A stretch of DNA of 5,925 nucleotides, from contig DAOTTW010000162.1 in the NCBI GenBank assembly GCA_034437615.1, positions 1-5,925 of the forward strand, written 5' to 3'. The notes under the pieces were generated by a model. That model was not told where the DNA came from, did no database searches, and saw nothing but the letters and a program-made list of their open reading frames with translations. Each line of letters starts with the position of its first letter. Positions within the stretch are counted from its first letter, which is position 1. The stretch comes from DAOTTW01 sp034437615. Its GTDB lineage: Bacteria > Chloroflexota > Anaerolineae > Aggregatilineales > Phototrophicaceae. A program made the translations under genes and the position numbers. This document shows, piece after piece, positions 1-4,027 of this stretch.

Positions 1-47
1 AAGCAAATGGATACTAAGAACCTGTCATACTTATGACCTAGACGCAT
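1..47 (-). CDS. Probable start of a gene cut by the left edge
   Basis: Reading leftward from an ATG at 47-45, the frame stays open for 15 codons to the window edge (MRLGHKYDRFLVSIC). Fifteen codons alone would mean little. However, a purine-rich ribosome binding site (GAAGGGG, 60-54) lies 6 bases before the ATG, and an extended -10 element lies at 106-94, so promoter, leader and start are correctly spaced. The gene has the same orientation as the M64 peptidase upstream but has its own promoter and is separated from it by repeats, so it is probably a separate transcription unit. The fragment is too short to suggest a function. It could also be a chance open stretch. Confidence 0.4.
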   Translation of the reverse strand, partial: MRLGHKYDRFLVSIC

Positions 48-53
48 AAAATG

Positions 54-60
54 CCCCTTC
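54..60 (-). promoter_or_regulatory. Ribosome binding site of the left-edge gene
   Basis: GAAGGGG on the minus strand is 6 bases from the ATG at 47-45. It is the main reason for choosing this start codon. Confidence 0.4.
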
Positions 61-93
61 TTTTGAGATTCAAGCCTTTGTTGCATACAAGAG

Positions 94-106
94 AGTATAG
101 CATAGG
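94..106 (-). promoter_or_regulatory. Extended -10 promoter of the left-edge gene
   Basis: The minus strand reads CCTATGCTATACT. TATACT differs from the TATAAT consensus at one base, and TG one base upstream makes it an extended -10. No good -35 lies 16-18 bases upstream, which is normal for extended -10 promoters. Transcription would start near 87, giving a leader of about 40 bases. The same 13-base pattern, with one variable base, precedes the M64 peptidase gene at 3769-3757. Confidence 0.4.
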
Positions 107-113
107 TGCTGGA

Positions 114-204
114 GTTTTTCGTTGTTCCTGTGTGGCGGACGCACCAGTGGCACGTTTACAGGGGTAGGTATTTGGTTTTTCGTTGTTCCTGTGTGGCGGA
201 CGCA
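114..204. repeat. 30-bp perfect direct repeat, two copies
   Basis: Two identical 30-base copies lie at 114-143 and 175-204. They start GTTTTTCGTTG, end GGCGGACGCA, and are offset by 61 bases. The right copy runs on into the complementary half of a GC-rich hairpin (195-220), while the left copy stops before that half. This looks like one complete element and one half-element, not a simple tandem duplication. Confidence 0.85.
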
Positions 205-236
205 GCAAGCCGCGTCCGCCGAAATACCTACCCCTG
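159..236. repeat. Long inverted repeat enclosing a hairpin
   Basis: CAGGGGTAGGTATTT at 159-173 is perfectly complementary to 222-236. These 15-bp outer arms enclose the right 30-bp direct repeat and the inner hairpin at 195-220, so the stretch could fold into a nested stem. It lies downstream of the peptidase stop codon, 55-132 bases beyond it in the direction of transcription. It may protect or end that mRNA, but no U-run follows the stem on the minus strand, so I do not call it an intrinsic terminator. A non-autonomous repeat element is the alternative. Confidence 0.75.
195..220. repeat. GC-rich 9-bp stem hairpin (GGCGGACGC / GCGTCCGCC)
   Basis: Bases 195-203 pair perfectly with 212-220 around an 8-base loop (204-211). 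Read on the minus strand, the core GGCTTGC lies in the middle of the element. The segment 217-196 on that strand matches 3869-3890 on the plus strand at 18 of 22 bases, so a relative of this element lies on the other side of the peptidase gene in the opposite orientation. Confidence 0.75.
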
Positions 237-290
237 CAAAGGGGGATTGAAGGGGTGAGGGCTGAGTCGTTACCTGCAATCTAGCCGGTA

Positions 291-3200
291 TCAACCATCC
301 CACCAGCTAAACTCATGATAGTTGACTTCGGTAATCCAACGCGGATAGATGGCATCCAGCGTGAAGCTGCCGCTCCGTGAGCGCATCAGCCCAAACCAGC
401 TACTATTGCGGATGAAAATATCCGACCAACCGCCACCACCGTTGAAGTTGCCGATCAGGATACGGTCAGCGTCGCTCAGCCGCCAACCACCGATCACATC
501 ACCCTGCAAGGAGACGTAACTGAGTTGGCGCTTTCCGTTGCGTTCGACGTTGCGCAGGATAGCGATATAGTCATCATTCCAATCGAAGCGGTTGAATATC
601 ACCAGGTCATCAAAGCCGTTACCGTCCACATCCGCGACGTAAAACTGGTCGTTATCGCGCATGGCCCAGCCCGTCTGGAAGTCGTCCGGTGCGTCGTCGG
701 TGTAGCGCTCGATCCAGCGGAAGCGCTGGCCATCGCTGCGGCCCATCCACAGGTATTCACAGCACCACTGGTCCAGGTTCATGATGTAAATATCGTCCAC
801 GTTGTCGCCGTTGACATCCGCAACGTGGAATTCATCGCGGCTTTTCATCTGCCAGTTTTCCAGCGTCCCGTCGTGGCGATACTTCCAGCTTAACGAGTTG
901 CCTGTGGATTGATAGAGGCCGATATACGGGAAAATCCACTGCGTTTGATTGAGCACCATCAGGTCGTCGTAGGGGCGCTCGGTGTCCTCCCCGAAGAAGT
1001 TGCCGACGAAGAACTGATCGTCACTTTTCATATCCCAGTTGCGCAGTGTATCACCCCAGATGCGGATCGTGCGCAGGCTGTTGCCGCTGCTGCGCACCAT
1101 ACCCAGGTATTCCGTGCTCCAGTCCTTACCGTTGAAGATGTAGAGGTCGTCGTCGCCGTCGCCGTCGAAATCCCCGACGAAGAACTGGTCGTTATCGCGT
1201 AGCGTGCCCCAACCGGGCAGGATGTCGCCATAGCGGGCGATGGATTCAAACTCGGTGCCGTTGCTGCGGATCATGCCGACGTAGTTATCGCTCCAGGTGG
1301 TTGTGTTGAACACATACAGGTCGTCTTTGCCATCCCCGTTGAAATCGGCCACTTGGAAGCGGTCGCCGCCTGTCAGGTGCCATCTATCCGTCACATCCCA
1401 CAACGTATCGCTATAGACCAGTTCGTTACCGGTGGATAGATACATGCTGATGGCGTTGTAATCGTAGAACAGCGCCAGATCATCCTGACCGTCGCCGTTC
1501 CAGTCGCCCACATACGCCTGATTGAAGTCGCTGTCGTAGTAGTCGCGCAGGCGGTCGCGCATTTCGCGCTCATTGACCGGACCCCAGTTGATGCGGTTAT
1601 CGTGCATGGTGCTGCGGAAGGTAGGCCGATGTAGGCCCGTATCGAAGCCCCGGCCCGCGCCGACGGAGCCACCCTCGAAGAGACCTGCAAGCTCGTGGTC
1701 TTCGTCGCCGCTGACATCGCCATTATCGGTGAAGATGGGCGTGCCCGGCTCTACGAATTCATCCCATTTGGTGAGGCTACTCAGGGTGGAGCGCGTCGTC
1801 AGGTTCGGGTCGCTGGGTTCGCCGTCGGTGTAATCACGCGGGTTGGGTGCATCTGGATCACGGGAGATGTATTCATCGCCCAGCTTGCCGACGGTGTGGC
1901 CGAATTCATGGCGCAGTACGTCGGGGCGGTTAATCAGGTGCATCGTAACGCGGATTCTGCCACGCGCACATGCGCCAAAGCTGGTGTCATTCAGCACCGT
2001 CACCAGTTGATCCCATTCTGGCACGAGGTTGGCCAGCACGACTTCTCTGGCGGTGCCGGTGTACCCATTACCGGAACCCTGGTTCCAGCATTGCGCATTG
2101 CGGCCATTCACACCCCAGCCCAATGCGGTTGAGCGCACGACGATTTTCTCGCCCGTCTCCGGGTCGTATTGGTCCACGCCACTATCCCGTGAATACAGGT
2201 TGATGCGATGGATATTAAAGGCGGGGCGTGCCTCGTTGAAGACGGGATCGTCAAACATGCCCTCCATCACATTTTCCTGCACCCAGTCGTTATAAACATC
2301 CTGCTCGTCTTCCTGGAAGCCATCACCGAGGATCACAAGGTCAATCGCTTCGTCGCTGGGGTATTTATGGCCAAGCTGCGTAACTTCGGGGTCACGCGGG
2401 CCGTAATTGACACAACTGCCGTCATAGCACAGGACGCCATCGTTGCTATTGGCCGTACCGTCGAGCGCAGCGATTTCTACAAGCTCACCCGTCTCTTGAT
2501 CGACCACTTCGAGATTTGGCGGTTTGACCAGTTGCCCGAGGTTGTCGGCCATCTCCACACTATAGAAGCGCTCGCTCACAGCCATGATAGCGCGCACGAC
2601 ATCCACGTTAAGCTGTGTGTTGGTCTCGATGGCGGGGTTGATGCGGTAGATTTGCAGCGTCAGGTCCTCAAGCTGCCCCAGGTTTTCGCGCCGCTGCAAG
2701 CCAGACAGCGGAATGCGGAAGCTGGCGTTATCGGCGAAGGGCTGCTCTAGCGCAGGCAGGTCATAGGTGCCTATTTCCAGGCCGGCGCTGAGCTTCCCGA
2801 AGTCATAGTTGACATCGCGCTGGGTCGGGTCCTCCAGGCTGCCGAAGTATTGCACCTGCTGGCCATCGTGCAGCACCCACATCCAGCCACCTTGTAGCAC
2901 GTCGGCGGGTCCGCCGAAGTCATCCGGCACGCCATCCACGCTGTAATCCAGCGATAGCCGCCCCCGTTCGATGCTGGCGACAATATTCACCTGCGTATTG
3001 GGCGGCTGGCCCTCGGTGGGGTCGTCGGCCTCAGGCTGGCCAGGGTCGATGGGGTCCGCATCCGGGTTGTATTTCTTCAGGTCTTCGCCCTGAAGCTCGT
3101 TAATGGCCTCATCCACCACCGGGTCAAGCTCTGGCGGGTGTTCCGGCAGGTTATCACGCGGGATGGGCTTCACCTCACCAAAGTCACTCTCGGCCATATC

Positions 3201-3674
3201 GTCGCCCTCCTCGTCGGGGGGCCTTTCTTCGCCGGGGGCTTGCCACTGTGGAATGACATCAAACTGCACGGGCTTGTCGTCGTCTGTCGGCTCCGGCTGC
3301 CATTCTGCTTCAGCGCTGAAGCTGCTGGGGTCGCGCACGGCCTCGCGCTGCGGCAGGCTGGGCGGCTGTGGCAGCGGCAGTTCTAGCCCGATGTATTCGA
3401 GCATAATGTCAACGTCGGCGGCGCTCACATTGCCATCTTTGTCGATGTCGGCGGTAAAATCGCTATCGCCGATGCGGTTAATCACGTAGATTAAATCGGT
3501 AGCGCGTACAAACCCGTCGCGGTCTATATCAACACAGAACTGGATGTTGCACAGTTCTCCTGGTTCTGGGCTGTTGTCCTGTGCTTGCATCGGCGCAAGC
3601 AGCAACGTTGCCAATGCACACAGCACTAGCACACGTATACTGTGCCGCGTCTGCAAGTAATTCCGAGGGCGCAT
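291..3674 (-). CDS. Secreted M64 metallopeptidase with N-terminal dockerin and C-terminal propeller
   Basis: This is a predicted exported zinc endopeptidase of family M64, whose known members include IgA-cleaving proteases; the substrate here is unknown. Residues 1-31 form a Sec signal peptide. A type I dockerin spans about 48-97. An acidic, proline-rich linker covers 98-228, and 229-375 is an unrecognised, probably beta-rich region. The M64 domain spans about 443-712: the family-like AIDLVILGDGF (443-453), the zinc motif HEFGHTVGKLGDEY (589-602; ligands H589 and H593, general base E590, D600 a candidate third ligand), then W637, GLFEGG (664-669) and GLHRPTFRSTM (680-690). Seven FG-GAP-like blades fill 722-1127. 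The eight mature cysteines form four neighbouring pairs: 42/47, 416/421, 529/569 and 971/972. The start has a GGAGAAAGG RBS and is followed directly by the signal peptide. No cell-wall sorting signal or C-terminal membrane anchor is visible. The catalytic motif is intact, so activity is plausible. Confidence 0.93.
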   Translation of the reverse strand: MRPRNYLQTRHSIRVLVLCALATLLLAPMQAQDNSPEPGELCNIQFCVDIDRDGFVRATDLIYVINRIGDSDFTADIDKDGNVSAADVDIMLEYIGLELPLPQPPSLPQREAVRDPSSFSAEAEWQPEPTDDDKPVQFDVIPQWQAPGEERPPDEEGDDMAESDFGEVKPIPRDNLPEHPPELDPVVDEAINELQGEDLKKYNPDADPIDPGQPEADDPTEGQPPNTQVNIVASIERGRLSLDYSVDGVPDDFGGPADVLQGGWMWVLHDGQQVQYFGSLEDPTQRDVNYDFGKLSAGLEIGTYDLPALEQPFADNASFRIPLSGLQRRENLGQLEDLTLQIYRINPAIETNTQLNVDVVRAIMAVSERFYSVEMADNLGQLVKPPNLEVVDQETGELVEIAALDGTANSNDGVLCYDGSCVNYGPRDPEVTQLGHKYPSDEAIDLVILGDGFQEDEQDVYNDWVQENVMEGMFDDPVFNEARPAFNIHRINLYSRDSGVDQYDPETGEKIVVRSTALGWGVNGRNAQCWNQGSGNGYTGTAREVVLANLVPEWDQLVTVLNDTSFGACARGRIRVTMHLINRPDVLRHEFGHTVGKLGDEYISRDPDAPNPRDYTDGEPSDPNLTTRSTLSSLTKWDEFVEPGTPIFTDNGDVSGDEDHELAGLFEGGSVGAGRGFDTGLHRPTFRSTMHDNRINWGPVNEREMRDRLRDYYDSDFNQAYVGDWNGDGQDDLALFYDYNAISMYLSTGNELVYSDTLWDVTDRWHLTGGDRFQVADFNGDGKDDLYVFNTTTWSDNYVGMIRSNGTEFESIARYGDILPGWGTLRDNDQFFVGDFDGDGDDDLYIFNGKDWSTEYLGMVRSSGNSLRTIRIWGDTLRNWDMKSDDQFFVGNFFGEDTERPYDDLMVLNQTQWIFPYIGLYQSTGNSLSWKYRHDGTLENWQMKSRDEFHVADVNGDNVDDIYIMNLDQWCCEYLWMGRSDGQRFRWIERYTDDAPDDFQTGWAMRDNDQFYVADVDGNGFDDLVIFNRFDWNDDYIAILRNVERNGKRQLSYVSLQGDVIGGWRLSDADRILIGNFNGGGGWSDIFIRNSSWFGLMRSRSGSFTLDAIYPRWITEVNYHEFSWWDG
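294..1511 (-). repeat. Seven FG-GAP/VCBS-like blades, probable beta-propeller
   Basis: Seven repeats of 53-62 residues begin at V722, V775, V833, V890, V951, V1013 and I1074. A typical unit reads DQFxVxDxxGDGxDDLxxFN...W...YxGMxRSxGN. Calcium loops of the DxDxDG type are well kept in blades 1, 2, 3, 5 and 6 (for example D835, D837, D839, D843). Blade 4 has an insertion and N892-F893-F894, and blade 7 has a glycine run (1079-1082); both have lost most acidic ligands. Seven units fit a closed seven-bladed propeller of the integrin-alpha type. Such domains often bind proteins or glycans, but the role here is inferred. Repetition is visible in the DNA too: a 17-base identity occurs at 643-659 and 1183-1199. 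Confidence 0.85.
1539..2348 (-). other. Peptidase M64 catalytic domain (residues 443-712)
   Basis: The domain opens with the conserved strand AIDLVILGDGF and continues with FNIHRINLYSRDSGVD (486-501), which resembles the FNvyrv...SxxSGvD segment of the family. The active site HExxH is at 589-593 and is followed by LGDEY (598-602). After this come the W637 region with GTPIF, GLFEGG and the RPTFRSTM segment, in the usual family order. C529 and C569 may form a disulfide before the active site. Confidence 0.85.
3384..3533 (-). other. Type I dockerin domain (peptidase residues 48-97)
   Basis: Two EF-hand-like calcium loops sit 27 residues apart. Loop 1 uses D49, D51, D53, R57 and D60. Loop 2 uses D76, D78, D80, N82, S84 and D87. 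Each is followed by a helix ending in IG (I68-G69 and I95-G96). This is the duplicated dockerin pattern, which binds cohesin domains in cellulosomes and in other surface assemblies. Dockerins are usually at the C-terminus; here it comes directly after the signal peptide. C42 and C47 just before it may form a disulfide. No cohesin is encoded in this window. Confidence 0.85.
3582..3674 (-). other. Sec signal peptide of the M64 peptidase
   Basis: Residues 1-31 have a basic start (R2, R4, R10, R14), a hydrophobic core from V15 to A27, and a likely cut after A31 (PMQA followed by QD). C19 lies inside the hydrophobic core and is preceded by VL, not by a lipobox small residue, so signal peptidase I is more likely than lipoprotein processing. 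Confidence 0.85.
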
Positions 3675-3683
3675 TTGAAGATG

Positions 3684-3692
3684 CCTTTCTCC
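3684..3692 (-). promoter_or_regulatory. Ribosome binding site of the M64 peptidase gene
   Basis: The minus strand reads GGAGAAAGG, whose last base is 9 bases before the ATG at 3674-3672. The distal GGAG is 14 bases away, so the AAAGG half probably acts, perhaps weakly. Confidence 0.5.
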
Positions 3693-3756
3693 GTGTGTAT
3701 TCGTTATTTATCGTGGCGCTATGTGTTGGTGTATTGCGTAATTCGTTACACTGTTC

Positions 3757-3769
3757 AGTATATCATAGG
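3757..3769 (-). promoter_or_regulatory. Extended -10 promoter of the M64 peptidase gene
   Basis: The minus strand reads CCTATGATATACT, with TG-A-TATACT forming an extended -10. No convincing -35 lies at 16-18 bases. Transcription would start near 3750, giving a leader of about 75 bases. The same CCTATGnTATACT pattern precedes the left-edge gene (106-94), which supports both calls. Confidence 0.45.
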
Positions 3770-3869
3770 GTGCCGAAGCACGCAGGGGGTATATGACCCG
3801 TAATTATCAGGCAACAGGGCTTCAAGCTGATCGGCTAATGCAGCGTTCAAACGGGGCATCGTTCGTAGG

Positions 3870-3900
3870 GACACGGCTTGCCGTTTCCGCAAACCGTGTC
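3870..3900. repeat. Palindromic repeat GACACGG...CCGTGTC
   Basis: Bases 3870-3881 pair with 3889-3900, twelve positions with one C-A mismatch, around a 7-base loop. A T-rich stretch (3903-3909) follows on the plus strand, as in a terminator, but no plus-strand gene lies upstream. It shares the GGAC-CGGCTTGC-G--TCCGC core with the hairpin downstream of the peptidase gene (18 of 22 bases, opposite strand). I read it as a dispersed palindromic repeat. Confidence 0.65.
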
Positions 3901-3906
3901 AATTAT
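3878..3906 (+). promoter_or_regulatory. Weak candidate promoter for the GH20 gene
   Basis: TTGCCG (3878-3883) and AATTAT (3901-3906) are 17 bases apart, and each matches the sigma-70 consensus at 4 of 6 bases. The -35 would lie inside the palindromic repeat, with a start near 3913 and a leader of about 115 bases that includes the heptamer array. It is the best candidate I see upstream on this strand, but matches this weak occur by chance. Confidence 0.2.
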
Positions 3907-3926
3907 TTTGTTGGGATGGCCTTAGC

Positions 3927-3952
3927 CACAGAGTCACGAAGTTCACAAAGAC
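3927..3952. repeat. Degenerate 8-9 bp CAC-repeat
   Basis: Three consecutive imperfect units, CACAGAGT, CACGAAGTT and CACAAAGAC, lie directly before the heptamer array. From memory, tracts of this CACAGAG/CACGAAG type occur between genes in several environmental bacteria. No function is known to me. Confidence 0.5.
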
Positions 3953-3960
3953 AGGGCAAT

Positions 3961-4023
3961 GAGGAATGAGGAATGAGAAATGAGGAATGAGGAATGAAGA
4001 ATGAGGAATGAGGAATGAGGGAT
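3961..4023. repeat. Nine-unit heptamer tandem repeat (GAGGAAT)
   Basis: Nine adjoining 7-bp units fill 63 bases. Units 1, 2, 4, 5, 7 and 8 are exactly GAGGAAT. Units 3, 6 and 9 are variants (GAGAAAT, GAAGAAT, GAGGGAT), each with one change, so the array also reads as three 21-bp super-units. Each of the eight internal junctions contains ATGA, so TGA stops occur in all three plus-strand frames. The last unit supplies the Shine-Dalgarno of the GH20 gene, 4 bases before its ATG. Heptameric short tandem repeats are known from cyanobacteria and some other bacteria. Copy number may vary between strains. Confidence 0.95.
4017..4021 (+). promoter_or_regulatory. Ribosome binding site of the GH20 gene, inside the repeat
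   Basis: GAGGG in the ninth heptamer unit is 6 bases from the ATG at 4028. An in-frame TGA at 4016-4018 rules out any earlier in-frame start, which fixes 4028 as the first possible ATG. Confidence 0.6.
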
Positions 4024-4027
4024 TGTT

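Larger units (their letters stand above)
3675..4027. other. Divergent intergenic region, 353 bp
   Basis: No credible gene lies here. From left to right it contains the RBS and promoter of the peptidase gene (minus), about 100 bases (3770-3868) without a recognised feature, a hairpin (3870-3900), a degenerate CAC-repeat (3927-3952) and the heptamer array (3961-4023) that ends next to the GH20 start codon. Confidence 0.8.

Noticed and set aside
114..204. CRISPR-like geometry: 30-bp identical repeats with a 31-bp spacer
   Set aside because: Only two copies exist, the second runs into a hairpin, and the supposed spacer contains an arm (159-173) whose inverted copy lies at 222-236. It is a palindromic repeat element, not a CRISPR array.
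159..236. Intrinsic terminator of the peptidase gene
   Set aside because: The stem is strong, but no U-run follows it on the minus strand; A-rich sequence follows the inner hairpin instead.
70..303. 77-codon minus-strand frame downstream of the peptidase
   Set aside because: It is made mostly of the repeat element, overlaps the peptidase stop and encodes no recognisable protein.
525..2750. Several plus-strand open frames opposite the peptidase gene (for example 525-893, 1695-2132, 2208-2750)
   Set aside because: They are antisense shadows. Their Val/Ile/Ala-rich sequences mirror Asp/Asn-rich codons of the real gene, and they have no domain motifs.
3618..3620. C19 as a lipoprotein cysteine
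   Set aside because: The residues before it (LVL) do not form a lipobox, and the hydrophobic core continues past it.
3786..3799. Imperfect palindrome GGGT-ATATG-ACCC upstream of the peptidase promoter as an operator
   Set aside because: The arms are only 4 bp and no second copy or known operator match is visible.
3897..3902. TTGACA on the minus strand as the -35 of the peptidase promoter
   Set aside because: It lies inside the palindromic repeat, more than 100 bases upstream of the -10, and has no -10 at 16-18 bases.
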